In this document: positions 51,572 to 61,129 of the stretch, piece by piece
Layout: the number at the start of each line of letters is the position of its first letter
How positions within the stretch are numbered: position 1 is the first letter of the stretch
DNA from: Streptomyces sp. KMM 9044
GTDB lineage: Bacteria > Actinomycetota > Actinomycetes > Streptomycetales > Streptomycetaceae
DNA length: 64,000 nucleotides
Assembly: GCF_024701375.2 (NCBI RefSeq)
Contig: NZ_CP113910.1
Coordinates: 3,286,001-3,350,000, forward strand
Direction: 5' to 3'
Notes under the pieces: generated by a model
Database searches by the model: none
What the model saw: only the letters and a program-made list of their open reading frames with translations
Told to the model about the DNA's origin: nothing
Position numbers and translations under genes: made by a program

Positions 51572-53184
51572 CGAGCCTTCCATACGTCTTCCCAGTTGGT
51601 GAATGCCTCTGCCACGTCTCCGAAGCCCGGGAGCGCGGGGTCGACGACGGTCACGACGTCGCATGTGGAGGTGCCGCCGGCCTTGGGCCCGCGGATCACG
51701 CGGCCCACCATCTGGCTGTACAGCACGAGTGAGCGAGTAGGGCGGGCAATCACGGCGGCGCTCGCCGCGGGGGCATCGAAGCCAGTGGTGAGCACGCCGT
51801 AATTCGAGAGGACCATCGGTCGGGTTCCAGGGCCCTTGAAGCGGTTGATCACTCGATCGCGATGACGCGTTGAGGATTCACCGGTGACCTGCTCGGCATC
51901 GATTCCGAACATGCTCAGGATGGCGACGATCAGGCGGCTGTGCTCGATCGAGGCGGCGAACAGAAGGATGCGCCTGTGCTGCTCGCTGAGATCGAGCACG
52001 GTTCGGACGACCTGAAGGTTCCACTGCACGTTGTCGGCAAGACCTGCGATCAGTTCATCGGGGATGTCAAAGGACGCAGCGAGAGCCTGCTTGTCCCGTG
52101 CGCTGAGCTTCATCCCGGAGTCAGCCGCAACCGTGCGAAAGTCTGGGCGGGCGAGGTACCCCTGCTCGATGAGAGCGGTGACGGGGTTGTCGTACCCGTC
52201 GATCTCCAGCATCACCTTCTGGCGTGCGAAGAAGTCCGCGAGCTTCTCGTCCTCCGAGATGTCAGCCCACGTCCTTCCCGGCGTGGCGGTCAGCCCCAAG
52301 AGGCTCGAATCGCTACGGAGCGTGAGGGCTTCGACCACCCGGCGGTAAGTGGGCGCGATGGCCTGATGAGCCTCGTCGAAGACTGTGAGCGTCGTGCGGA
52401 GCGCAAGTTGGTCGAGAAGGCCCGGCGTACTCTTTGCCGCGGCACCCGCCTTCTCCAGTCCGAGTACGACAATCCCGTCGGTGATGTCATCAAGATCGGT
52501 GGGAGCGTCCCCCCACATCCGGGCTACGGTGACCTCCCGATTACCGAGAGAGGCCCATGCGCGCTCGAACTCGAGCGCGGCCTGTTCGAGGAGCTCGCGG
52601 CCCCGGGCCAGCCACACGACCAGAGTGGGCTCATGCTGCCGAAGGTGGTCACAGATCAGGTCCATGCCGGTGCGCGTCTTGCCGACCCCGGTCGGCAGGT
52701 GCAATACCGTGCGACGTTCACTGGAGTAGAGCAGACGCCGCACTTTGCCGGCCGCACGCCGCTGATGCGGGAAGAGGCCATAGCTCGGTTCGGACGGTCT
52801 CCGTGAGGACACGGGAGCCTCGGGCGCTCGATCAACGACGAGCCCAAGGAAGCCAAGGAATGCTCGGCGCTCTTCAAGCGTCCAAGGCAGAGCAGACAGG
52901 AATACCGCCGGCGACGAAGACGTGTCCCAGCCAAGGCGTTCTGCCAGTTCCGCCTTCTTGCCCTCGGGAAGTAGCTCCAGCAGCTGCGCGCGCTCCTCGG
53001 GATCGCCGATCAACTGCTCCGGAGAGACGGCCGAGGCTGCGACCTTCCGGATGGCATCCTCAACGGACCCCTCCCGCAGCAATGCGAGGAGTTCGCAGGC
53101 GTGCTCGCCAAGCAGGCGCCGTATGTAGGTCAGGGGGGCCGCATCAAGGACGGCCTGAAACGCGATGCCCGGGGACCCGATCAC
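51568..53184 (-). CDS. DEAH-box SF2 helicase, first gene of the helicase-MORC-PLD operon
   Basis: 538 residues from a GTG. An N-terminal 130-residue helical domain of unknown type has LAERLGWDTSSSPAVFLSAL. The helicase core follows: the Q-like FPHQRRAAGKVRRLL, Walker A LPTGVGKTRTG (164-174), DEAH (270-273), motif III LLGLTATPGRTW, motif V VLSNYGVLTTGFDAPAA and motif VI LYSQMVGRVIRGPKAGG. It resembles the helicases of phage-restriction systems that travel or unwind DNA. It is divergent from the sspA-like gene, with a 453-bp gap between them. Confidence 0.9.
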   Translation of the reverse strand: MIGSPGIAFQAVLDAAPLTYIRRLLGEHACELLALLREGSVEDAIRKVAASAVSPEQLIGDPEERAQLLELLPEGKKAELAERLGWDTSSSPAVFLSALPWTLEERRAFLGFLGLVVDRAPEAPVSSRRPSEPSYGLFPHQRRAAGKVRRLLYSSERRTVLHLPTGVGKTRTGMDLICDHLRQHEPTLVVWLARGRELLEQAALEFERAWASLGNREVTVARMWGDAPTDLDDITDGIVVLGLEKAGAAAKSTPGLLDQLALRTTLTVFDEAHQAIAPTYRRVVEALTLRSDSSLLGLTATPGRTWADISEDEKLADFFARQKVMLEIDGYDNPVTALIEQGYLARPDFRTVAADSGMKLSARDKQALAASFDIPDELIAGLADNVQWNLQVVRTVLDLSEQHRRILLFAASIEHSRLIVAILSMFGIDAEQVTGESSTRHRDRVINRFKGPGTRPMVLSNYGVLTTGFDAPAASAAVIARPTRSLVLYSQMVGRVIRGPKAGGTSTCDVVTVVDPALPGFGDVAEAFTNWEDVWKAR

Positions 53185-53637
53185 AGGACCCCCCAGTTCG
53201 TCTGCGTCGCATCTACTTGCCGCGCCCCTACCGCGTGCAACCCCATCCCCCTACCAGATCGTTTACCCCTCATCCGCCACACCCCATTCAGTGGGGGTTC
53301 AGCGCGTGATCAACCCTAGTCCTGACCACTGACAGCCGAAGCCGGCTCGGCGCAATCCACGTGGATTGGCAGTCGAAGCTGCCGGGCGGACCGAGGCCGT
53401 GTGACTCAACTCCCCGGCCTCTCATGGCTTTTACCGGTGGTCACGAAGCAGCCATGATGCGAACATATGTTCAATCAGCGATGGTCGCATGCGCTCACCA
53501 AACGCGCGAAAACCGCGCCTGCGTCTCACCCGCATCCACCGGCAGCTAGGATCTCCGTTGACAACTGGTGGAAGCTGCCGCACCGCCGCGAGCAGCCACC
53601 AGTTGCACAGACGGATCACAGAGAAGCGGGGTGGATA
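53185..53637. promoter_or_regulatory. Divergent control region between the two defence operons, with a 10-bp inverted repeat
   Basis: No gene is supported here. CAACTGGTGG (53562-53571) and its exact complement CCACCAGTTG (53596-53605) lie 33 bp before the cysteine desulfurase GTG. A TTGACA (53558-53563) overlaps the left arm and could be a -35, although no good -10 follows at 17-18 bp. It is a plausible operator for the DGQHR/DndB-like protein encoded downstream, or an mRNA stem-loop. Confidence 0.5.
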
Positions 53638-54807
53638 GTGACAGAACGGACGCTTAGTTCAGGTCTGGCCTATCTCGATTACAACGCCACGGCACCCATG
53701 CGACCCGAAGCGCGAGAGGCCGCGCTCGCCTCGATGCAGACGGTGGGTAATGCGTCAAGCACGCACCGTTCCGGCCGTGACGCCGCGCAACGGGTAGACG
53801 AGGCTCGCCGCCAAGTCGCTGATCTGTTGAACTGCTCCCCTGGCGAGATCATCTTCACCTCTGGAGCCACCGAAGCCAACAACCTCGCGCTGCGAGCTGC
53901 CCACAGCGTCGGCGGGACTGTGATTACGAGCACAGTCGAGCACCCCGCAGTGCTGGAAACCGCCAAGAACCTTACGGCAACCGCGCCCGACGCGCTCAGA
54001 CTGCTGGCGGTGGATGCGGACGGCCTGGTGGATCTAGACGGCCTCCATGTCGCCCTGTCTGCGGGTGACGTGGCGATCGTCTCCCTGATGGCCGCGAACA
54101 ACGAGACGGGCGTCCTGACCGACCTCGCACCGCTTGCGGAAGCGGCACATGCGGCGGGGGCCCTTTTCCACACCGACGCCACGCAAATGGTTGGCCGACT
54201 GCCGATCGACCTCGCCGAGGTCGACGTGGATTTACTGTCTCTGTCAGCTCACAAATTCGGCGGCCCGCAAGGAGTGGGGGCCCTCTTTGTCCGCCGTGGC
54301 ATCTCGCTCCCGTACCACCCGCTGATCTTCGGCGGAGGGCAAGAACGCGGCTGGCGAGCCGGGACACTCAACGTCGCTGGCATCACGGGGGCGGGAGCAG
54401 CAGCGGCAGCAGCACACCGCGGCCTGACGGAAGAGATCGCACGGGTCACACACCTCCGTGACTTGCTGGAGAGTGCTCTCGTTGAGCAGCTCGGCGACTG
54501 CCGGATCAACGGTGCGCTCGACTACCGGCTACCTGGTGTTACCAGCATCACATTCCACGGCGCCCTTGCCGACGCCGTCCTCACCGCGATGCCAGATGTC
54601 GCTGCCTCCGAAGGAAGTGCGTGCTCATCCGGTGCACCGAGCCCGAGCCACGTGCTCCTGGCCATGGGGCGTAGCCGGGAAGAGGCAGACTCCACTGTCC
54701 GGTTCTCTCTTGGGTACGCGTCAACACGCGCCGATGTCGATCAGGCAATCGCCTCCACGATCCGCGCAGTCCGGCAGGTGCGCGCCACCTTGGCGATCCC
54801 GATCTGA
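53638..54807 (+). CDS. sspA: Cysteine desulfurase (SspA/DndA/IscS-like), sulfur donor of DNA phosphorothioation
   Basis: 389 residues, a class V PLP enzyme. It has YLDYNATAPMRPEA at the start, the PLP lysine in SLSAHKFGGPQG (Lys206), and the catalytic cysteine in ASEGSACSSGAPS (Cys329) on the mobile loop. It takes sulfur from L-cysteine as an enzyme persulfide. The GTG at 53638 has GGGGTGG 5-11 nt upstream; the upstream reading to 53467 is not protein-like. Its position at the head of DUF4007, ATPase and PP-loop genes points to DNA phosphorothioation rather than Fe-S assembly. Confidence 0.85.
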   Translation: MTERTLSSGLAYLDYNATAPMRPEAREAALASMQTVGNASSTHRSGRDAAQRVDEARRQVADLLNCSPGEIIFTSGATEANNLALRAAHSVGGTVITSTVEHPAVLETAKNLTATAPDALRLLAVDADGLVDLDGLHVALSAGDVAIVSLMAANNETGVLTDLAPLAEAAHAAGALFHTDATQMVGRLPIDLAEVDVDLLSLSAHKFGGPQGVGALFVRRGISLPYHPLIFGGGQERGWRAGTLNVAGITGAGAAAAAAHRGLTEEIARVTHLRDLLESALVEQLGDCRINGALDYRLPGVTSITFHGALADAVLTAMPDVAASEGSACSSGAPSPSHVLLAMGRSREEADSTVRFSLGYASTRADVDQAIASTIRAVRQVRATLAIPI

Positions 54808-54865
54808 CCCGAAGCATTCAGTCCTGACGCCCACCAAAATCTGAACGTACACGGAGATTCCTCGC

Positions 54866-55963
54866 ATGTCAGACAGTCGGCTCGCCGAAGCCGCCCATTC
54901 CTCCTTCGCGCGCCACGAGACCTTCGCGCCGCGCTTCGGGTGGCTCCACAAGGCGTACATGCAGGTGCAAAGCAACCCCGAGGCATTCCTCGCGGATGAT
55001 GCCCCCGTGCAGCTCGGCGTTGGCAAAAACATGGTCTACGCCATGCGCTACTGGTCCCGTGCCTTCAAGCTCACCCGGGAGCACTACGGCGACGACACCA
55101 ACTCCAGGGCCATGCTGTCCTACCCAACCTGGGAGGCGCGGTGGCTGCTTGACGAGGATGGAGCCGACCCCTACCTGGAAGAGCTCGGCAGCCTGTGGCT
55201 TCTTCACTGGTGGCTTCTGTCTTCCCGGCCGGGGGCGAAGAGTTGGGCACCTTCGTGGTATGTCGCGTTCCACCTAGCTCCCTTCTCCCGGTTCACGCTG
55301 GCGGACCTGACCCAGGTCATCGTGCGGCATGTCAACCTCTCCTTCCCTGAAGGCCCGGTGGAAGCCTCCATCGCCAAGGACGTCGACTGCATCACCAAGA
55401 TGTACGTCCCTGCTCAGCGACTGAGGGGCGGGGCGCCGGGGGCATTCGAGGATCTTCTCTCCTGCCCGTTCCGTGAGCTCGGGCTGATGGAGCAGGTGGG
55501 CCAACGTGGCAGCAGCGAATGGGAATTCACGAGCGGTTCCCGCCCCTCCCTGCCGGCCCGCATCATCGCCTACGCATGCCTGGACTACGCAGCCCGCACG
55601 ACGCGCAATGCAGGCTCGATCTCCTTGGCGCGCTTGGCAAACGAGCCCGGCGCTCCTGGACGAGCCTTCCGCATCCGCGAGGCCGACATCGCGGCGGCCC
55701 TGGGGAAGGTGGCCGCTAGCCACCAGGAACTGCAGCTCGTAGAGGCAGTGGGCCAACGGAGCCTGACGTTCACCTCTAACCCATTCGATCTTGCCTGGGA
55801 CGTGCTGGACGAGCAGTACGACAACGTCCGCGACAGGCCAAATTTCCCCACCCGTGAGGACTGGGCTCGCAGATACCCCAAGCTCGCCGAGGCTGAAAAG
55901 CGCGAGCTCAAGCAGCTGGACATCATCGACCCGCAGCTCGCCCTGACCGAGGAGACCGTGTGA
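54866..55963 (+). CDS. sspB: DUF4007 protein (SspB-like)
   Basis: 365 residues. The N-terminal DUF4007 hallmark is SSFARHETFAPRFGWLHKAY, with APVQLGVGKNMVYAMRYWSR and a later LGSLWLLHWWLLSS. The C-terminal half holds winged-helix-like segments (SISLARLANEPGAPGRAFRI). In the Ssp system the DUF4007 protein is reported as the DNA-nicking component; that role is taken from the family, not seen here. Its stop overlaps the next ATPase start by 4 nt. Confidence 0.85.
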   Translation: MSDSRLAEAAHSSFARHETFAPRFGWLHKAYMQVQSNPEAFLADDAPVQLGVGKNMVYAMRYWSRAFKLTREHYGDDTNSRAMLSYPTWEARWLLDEDGADPYLEELGSLWLLHWWLLSSRPGAKSWAPSWYVAFHLAPFSRFTLADLTQVIVRHVNLSFPEGPVEASIAKDVDCITKMYVPAQRLRGGAPGAFEDLLSCPFRELGLMEQVGQRGSSEWEFTSGSRPSLPARIIAYACLDYAARTTRNAGSISLARLANEPGAPGRAFRIREADIAAALGKVAASHQELQLVEAVGQRSLTFTSNPFDLAWDVLDEQYDNVRDRPNFPTREDWARRYPKLAEAEKRELKQLDIIDPQLALTEETV

Positions 55964-58900
55964 CCACCGCAACCCCCACGCGGCCTGGCTCTGTTCAGAA
56001 GGCCCCCGCCGCTCCGCAGTTCCCGTACGGCATCAGCCTCGTTGGCTCCCAGATGCGCTCCACCAACCTGGAGCGCGACGTCGAGGACGGGCTGCACACC
56101 CCCTACGTCGGAGCGCGGGCCGTCGATGTCGTCGATCGCGTCACCAACGCGCTCGGTGACCTTCGCCGCCCCCGATCGTGGTCGTTCACTGGACCCTACG
56201 GATCCGGTAAGTCCACCTTGGCAAACTTCATCGAGGCCCTCCTGGGTCCTGACAGTGCCCGCCGTACCGAGGCTGAGTCGGTGCTCGGTGCGACCAGCAT
56301 CGGCCTCGTTCAGCGACTCACGGCCAGTCGCGGGGAACTCGCCCCTACGGGCTTCCTTGGTGCCGTTGCCACCGCGCGTCGTGAACCTCTAGTCGCCACC
56401 CTTTCCCGGGCCCTTCACACCGCGGCACGGCGCCGCTGGAAGACCCGCACGCCCAAGGCAGTCACAGCTGCCCTCGCCGCTTGCGCGGATCCCGCCACCG
56501 CCACGTCACAGGACATCCTGGACGCTGTGGTCGCCCTCTGCGAACAGCAGCCACTCCTGCTGATCATCGACGAGTTCGGCAAGACGCTGGAGCACCTCTC
56601 CGGAAACAGCGATCTGACCAGCGCCAAAGACGACCTGTTCCTGCTGCAGGAACTGGCTGAGAAGAGCGCCGGCCCCCAGGGACTCCCGCTGTTCATGATG
56701 ACGCTGCAGCACATGTCGTTCATGGACTACGCCGCCCATTCCAGCCAGCTCCAGACTCGCGAGTGGGCCAAAATCCAGGGCCGGTTCGAGGACATCACCT
56801 TCACGCCGCATCTCGGCGACGCGGTCCAGCTGATGCGCCGCCGGCTCGACCGGTCCGGTGTATCCGATGCCGGGCGCACGCTCATCCGGGCGCAGGCCGC
56901 AGCTGCAGAAGCTGCATGGCTCGACCACGGACTCAACGCCTTCGTCGACCTCAAGGCACAAGACTTCGAGGACCTCTATCCCCTGCACCCGCTGACCGCC
57001 GTCGCGGCCCCCCTGCTCGCTGCCCAGATCGGCCAGCACGACCGCAGCCTGTCGGGTTTCCTGAACAGCGACGAACCCGACACGGTGCGCCGCGCTCTGG
57101 AGCAGTTCTCAAGTCGCGAGCCCAGCCGGGCTGACACCATTCAGCTCCCGCAGCTGTACGACTTCTTCCTCAACTCCGGCCGTACCTCGCTGCTGGCCTC
57201 CAGCAACGCCAGCCGCTGGATCGAGATCGAATCGCGCATCAACGAAGCCGCCGGCATGTCCCCCGCGGACCAGAAGCTTCTGCGCACCGTTGGCATGCTC
57301 AACCTCATCGACGCCGACGGCGCTCTGCGTGCCACTGCGGCGATGATCTATTTCGCCCTGCACGAGCCCACCGAGAGCGCAGACCCCAAGGCATTCGCAG
57401 CCCTGGAGAAGCAGCTGCAGAACTTGGTGACACGAGGGTTCCTCGTTCATCGACAATTCAGCGGCGAGTACCGGGTGTGGCGAGGCACGGACTTCGACAT
57501 CGACGGCCGTGTCAAGGAGATCATCAACCACCTCGACACGCCCTCGGTCATCAAGAGACTGGGCGACTATCTCCCGCTTGCCGTCGCCGCTGGCCGCCAC
57601 AACCAGGTCACAGGCATGCTGCGGGCGTTCTTCGTCCGCGTCTCCAGCCCTGAGACGAAGAACATCCAAGGTCCGGACGAGCTCAACGACCAGGCCGACG
57701 GTCTGCTTCTCTTCCACCTGGGCAAAGTCAGCAACCGACCGGTGGTGAACTCCACGCTTCCCGTGATCCTAGGAGTCACGGAAGAGCCGGAGATCATCCT
57801 GAACGCCGCGAGCTACCTAGTCGCGCTGCAAGAACTGCTGCTGGACTCATCGTTGGACCCCGTCGCTACACGCGAGGTCAAGGGACGCGCGGCAGCCGCT
57901 CAACGCGAGCTGACAGAACTGCTTGATGCAGCGTTCTTCCCGCTGTCCGCGAGCGCCACCTGGCGGCTGTGGCGCACCGGCATGCCGGCCGACTCCTCTG
58001 AGGGCGAGACGATTCGAGGTCGAAGCCTCAGCGGTCTCGTGTCGTTTGCCTGCGACCAGGTGTTCTCCGCCGCCCCACACATCCGCAACGAGATGCTCGG
58101 CCGACACGAGCTCACGAGCCAGGGCGCAAAGTCTCGCCGCGAGCTGCTGACCGCAATGCTCCTCAAGTCTGGAGAACGGCACCTCGGGATCGAGAAGTAC
58201 CCCGCCGAGCGGGCCATGTACAGCGGTGCGCTGGAGTACATGGGCCTGCACAGGGAAAACCGCAGTGCACCCGACGACGCGTCGACCTCCTTCCTCCCTT
58301 ACGGGTTCTCGCGGCCCAGCGAAGCGCACCCTCACACCCTCCCTGTCTGGAATGCCCTGGAGACCGCGCTCACAGAGGCGCACCAGCGCACCGGGCTCGA
58401 TGAGATCATCCGTGTCGTCATGGTGCCGCCTTACGGGGTCAAGGCAGGCGTAGTGCCCCTGCTCGTCGTCACGGCACTCATCGTGCGCAGCGAGGATGTG
58501 GCGCTCTTCGAAGACGGCTCTTACCTGCCACGGCTGACGCCGGACATCGTTGAGCGCATGGTCAAGGCTCCCCAGCGATTCGCCGTGAAATCCACCCCTC
58601 TCGGGGACGGCCTGCGCCAGAGCGTCGTGAAGAGCTTGTCTGTTGCCCTCAAGGTCGAATCGCCTCGTTCCCAAGCCCTGCGCAACCCGGCCCTGCTCGC
58701 GGTCACCAGGGCCTTGCTGGAAAGGGTGATGGTGCTTACCCCGTACGCCAGGCGTACTCGGCGCATCAGCGCGGATGCAGTCGCCGTGCGTTCAGCACTG
58801 CTCGTGGCGCAGGACCCCGACGACCTGCTGTTCAATGCGCTGCCCAGGGCTCTCGGCATGGACCCGATCACCACAGAGGCACGCCGGGCCACCCCGGGGA

Positions 58901-59523
58901 ACAAGGGCTATGCGGACCGGCTCGCGGCTGCAGTCGACGAGATCTCTGGTGCCGAACAAGCGCTGCGAGCAGAAGTTATTGAGACCATCAGCAGGGAATT
59001 CCGCCTGCCGGCTTCGCTGCCAGCGCTACGGCGTGCACTCGCCACCCGCTTGGAGGGCTTCGCCGACGTCTCCCTGAGCCTGGAGCTCAAGGGATTCGTT
59101 GCCATCGCCCTCAACTCAGGGTTGGCTGACGAGGACTGGCTCGACCCGGTGATTGTACGGCTGTCGAACTCCGCTCTCGGCGACTGGTCCGACACAGACG
59201 CGGCCATCTTCCCCCGCCGGGTGAAGGAGATGGCCGCGGCCCTCGACCGAGTGAGCCACCTGTACCAAAGCCCGACGGATGGCGACAGAGGCGAGGCGCT
59301 CGAAGCGCGGCTCCTCACCCTGACCGACAAGGACGGCGCCGAACAGCGGACGCTGATCTACGTTCCGGAGCAATCCCGGCAGGAGGCCGAGGACCTCGCT
59401 GTCAGTGTCCTGGAGCAAGCTGAGAAGATGCTCGGCCCCGACGGCGCCCGCATCCTGCTCGCGGCCCTCGCCCAGCGCGTCACCGAGCCCGCGACAACGA
59501 CTGCAGCAGAAAGGACTGAGTGA
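55960..59523 (+). CDS. sspC: Large P-loop ATPase (SspC-like)
   Basis: 1187 residues. Walker A is FTGPYGSGKSTLANF (76-90), and the Walker B-like PLLLIIDEFGKTLEHLSG is around 200. There are long helical regions beyond, with no transmembrane segment or nuclease motif. SspC-type proteins supply the ATPase needed for single-strand phosphorothioate modification. Gene order (DUF4007 before, PP-loop protein after, both overlapping) and length support the assignment. The fold beyond the ATPase core is not recognised. Confidence 0.8.
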   Translation: MTTATPTRPGSVQKAPAAPQFPYGISLVGSQMRSTNLERDVEDGLHTPYVGARAVDVVDRVTNALGDLRRPRSWSFTGPYGSGKSTLANFIEALLGPDSARRTEAESVLGATSIGLVQRLTASRGELAPTGFLGAVATARREPLVATLSRALHTAARRRWKTRTPKAVTAALAACADPATATSQDILDAVVALCEQQPLLLIIDEFGKTLEHLSGNSDLTSAKDDLFLLQELAEKSAGPQGLPLFMMTLQHMSFMDYAAHSSQLQTREWAKIQGRFEDITFTPHLGDAVQLMRRRLDRSGVSDAGRTLIRAQAAAAEAAWLDHGLNAFVDLKAQDFEDLYPLHPLTAVAAPLLAAQIGQHDRSLSGFLNSDEPDTVRRALEQFSSREPSRADTIQLPQLYDFFLNSGRTSLLASSNASRWIEIESRINEAAGMSPADQKLLRTVGMLNLIDADGALRATAAMIYFALHEPTESADPKAFAALEKQLQNLVTRGFLVHRQFSGEYRVWRGTDFDIDGRVKEIINHLDTPSVIKRLGDYLPLAVAAGRHNQVTGMLRAFFVRVSSPETKNIQGPDELNDQADGLLLFHLGKVSNRPVVNSTLPVILGVTEEPEIILNAASYLVALQELLLDSSLDPVATREVKGRAAAAQRELTELLDAAFFPLSASATWRLWRTGMPADSSEGETIRGRSLSGLVSFACDQVFSAAPHIRNEMLGRHELTSQGAKSRRELLTAMLLKSGERHLGIEKYPAERAMYSGALEYMGLHRENRSAPDDASTSFLPYGFSRPSEAHPHTLPVWNALETALTEAHQRTGLDEIIRVVMVPPYGVKAGVVPLLVVTALIVRSEDVALFEDGSYLPRLTPDIVERMVKAPQRFAVKSTPLGDGLRQSVVKSLSVALKVESPRSQALRNPALLAVTRALLERVMVLTPYARRTRRISADAVAVRSALLVAQDPDDLLFNALPRALGMDPITTEARRATPGNKGYADRLAAAVDEISGAEQALRAEVIETISREFRLPASLPALRRALATRLEGFADVSLSLELKGFVAIALNSGLADEDWLDPVIVRLSNSALGDWSDTDAAIFPRRVKEMAAALDRVSHLYQSPTDGDRGEALEARLLTLTDKDGAEQRTLIYVPEQSRQEAEDLAVSVLEQAEKMLGPDGARILLAALAQRVTEPATTTAAERTE

Positions 59524-59525
59524 CC

Positions 59526-60359
59526 ATGCCTGACGGTACAAACCCCAAGAAGGTCCGCCACGTCCTAGGCATTTCCGGGGGCAAGGACTCCTCGGCCCTC
59601 GCGATCCACATGCGCGACCGGGTTCCGGAGATGGAGTACTTCTTCTGTGACACGGGAGCAGAGCTCCCGGAGACCTACGAGTACCTCAACCGCCTCGAAG
59701 CAGCCCTCGGCAAGCCCATCGTGCGGCTTAACGCCGATCGCGACTTCGATCACTGGATGGAGGTGTACCAGGGCACCCTGCCGAGTCCGCAGATGCGCTG
59801 GTGCACCAAGAATCTGAAGATCAAGCCGCTGGAGGAGTGGGTCGGCGACGACGAGGTGATCTCCTACGTCGCCATCCGCGCGGATGAGAACCGGCTCGGC
59901 TACGTCAGTACCAAGCCCAACATCGAGGCCGTGTTCCCCTTCCGCGAGGACGGCATCGACAAGGATGGCGTCATGCGCATCCTCGACGAGGCTGGCATCG
60001 GGCTGCCCGGCTACTACGAGTGGCGCACCCGCTCGGGCTGCTACTTCTGCTTCTTCCAGCGCAAGCACGAGTGGGTCGGCCTCAAGGACCGGCACCCAGA
60101 GCTGTACGACAAGGCCGTCGCCTACGAAGACAAGGTCCGGTATCGGCACACGGCGATGCAGGGCCGTGACTACACCTGGTCACAGGGGGAGTCTCTCCCC
60201 GAGTTGATAGCGCGCCGCGAGGAGATCCAGGCGAAGCACGAGGCCGCCATGGAGCGAGCGGCCAAGCGAGTCAAGCCGAACCGGCCGCTTCTGGATGTCC
60301 TGTCAGACGCTCTCGACAGCGACGACGACGAGGCGGGCTGCTCGGTCTGCCACCTCTGA
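59526..60359 (+). CDS. sspD: PAPS-reductase-like PP-loop ATP pyrophosphatase (SspD/DndC-like)
   Basis: 277 residues. The PP-loop is VLGISGGKDSSALAI (residues 13-27); next come YFFCDTGAELPETYEYLNRL and MRWCTKNLKIKPLEEW, with the cysteine used by this family. Then GCYFCFFQRKHEWVGL gives a CxxC, and the tail ends GCSVCHL, a second CxxC. It would adenylate or activate the backbone for sulfur insertion. A GTG at 59520 overlapping the sspC stop is also possible. A hairpin with T-run follows, ending the operon. Confidence 0.88.
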   Translation: MPDGTNPKKVRHVLGISGGKDSSALAIHMRDRVPEMEYFFCDTGAELPETYEYLNRLEAALGKPIVRLNADRDFDHWMEVYQGTLPSPQMRWCTKNLKIKPLEEWVGDDEVISYVAIRADENRLGYVSTKPNIEAVFPFREDGIDKDGVMRILDEAGIGLPGYYEWRTRSGCYFCFFQRKHEWVGLKDRHPELYDKAVAYEDKVRYRHTAMQGRDYTWSQGESLPELIARREEIQAKHEAAMERAAKRVKPNRPLLDVLSDALDSDDDEAGCSVCHL

Positions 60360-60370
60360 GCAAGTTCCGC

Positions 60371-60414
60371 AAGGGCCCTGGGTGGTGACTAACCATCACC
60401 AACCAGGGCCTTTT
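60371..60414 (+). terminator. Rho-independent terminator after the sspABCD-like operon
   Basis: AAGGGCCCTGG and CCAGGGCCTT arms enclose an inner GGTG/CACC stem, and TTTT follows at 60411-60414. It separates the PP-loop gene from the GIY-YIG gene, so the last two genes probably have their own promoter in 60415-60499. Confidence 0.75.
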
Positions 60415-60499
60415 CGTCTAATCTCACCGGCTGTCAGTGGGGCGTGCAAGGATGGTCACCCTCGTATCTACCGTCACTGCAGTGGAGGCTGGCTGAGGC

Positions 60500-61102
60500 A
60501 TGGCGACCGCTCACAACCTCGGTCACTCCGTGATCCGACATCGGCTCGAGCCCAGCCCGGCCGTTGAGATCAAACTCGGCATCGTCCCCATGCTCGACAA
60601 GCCGGCCCACAAGGTCCTCGAGGACGACCTGAACGTCCACGCTTCGCCATGGGAGCGGCTTTTAGCCGTTGAGAACCTCGCAGACTCCCTGCCCCAGGAA
60701 GCCGGGCTCTACATGTTCGTCTGGCGGCCCACCTTCAAACTCGCCATGGCGGACAACTCGCCAAGCAGCTTTCACCAGATCCTGTACATCGGCCAGGCCG
60801 GCGGAGCCGGACAGCAGGGGAACACACTTCGCAACAGGTACCGGGAGTACAAGAAGTACCTCAACGGCAACCCTGAGGCGCTGTGGGCCACCCAGCCTCC
60901 CGACACACGGCGCGGTCGCCTCACGCACTACCTCACGCTGAGGCCCTTGGAGTACTGGTTCACAACCATCGCCGATCGGTCTCAGATAGAGAATCTGGAA
61001 ACCCGGCTGATTGACCTCTACAACCCGCCGGCCAACGTACAGAAGCGCCCCAAGCTGCACGCCCGGGTAGTCGGCCCCCGCAAGCCGGCGCTCCGAAGCT
61101 AG
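60500..61102 (+). CDS. GIY-YIG nuclease-fold protein
   Basis: 200 residues. The fold's conserved points are in order: GLY (69-71), YIG in ILYIGQAGGAG (96-98), arginines in NTLRNRYREYKKYL (111-115), a glutamate in IENLETRLIDLYNPPAN (Glu167) and the asparagine before PP (Asn175). The first 60 residues are an unrecognised N-terminal extension. It would be a metal-dependent nicking or cutting nuclease. GGAGG lies 12-16 nt before the ATG. It is followed after 27 bp by the DGQHR gene, so the pair is likely a unit. I know of no standard Ssp component of this fold. Confidence 0.75.
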   Translation: MATAHNLGHSVIRHRLEPSPAVEIKLGIVPMLDKPAHKVLEDDLNVHASPWERLLAVENLADSLPQEAGLYMFVWRPTFKLAMADNSPSSFHQILYIGQAGGAGQQGNTLRNRYREYKKYLNGNPEALWATQPPDTRRGRLTHYLTLRPLEYWFTTIADRSQIENLETRLIDLYNPPANVQKRPKLHARVVGPRKPALRS

Positions 61103-61129
61103 TCGCCATCCCGAAATCGAGGTACCGCC

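Noticed and set aside
51568..53184. DISARM or BREX assignment for the helicase-MORC-PLD operon
   Set aside because: There is no DrmB-like DUF1998 protein, methyltransferase, PglZ or BrxC gene beside it; the GHKL ATPase does not belong to those systems.
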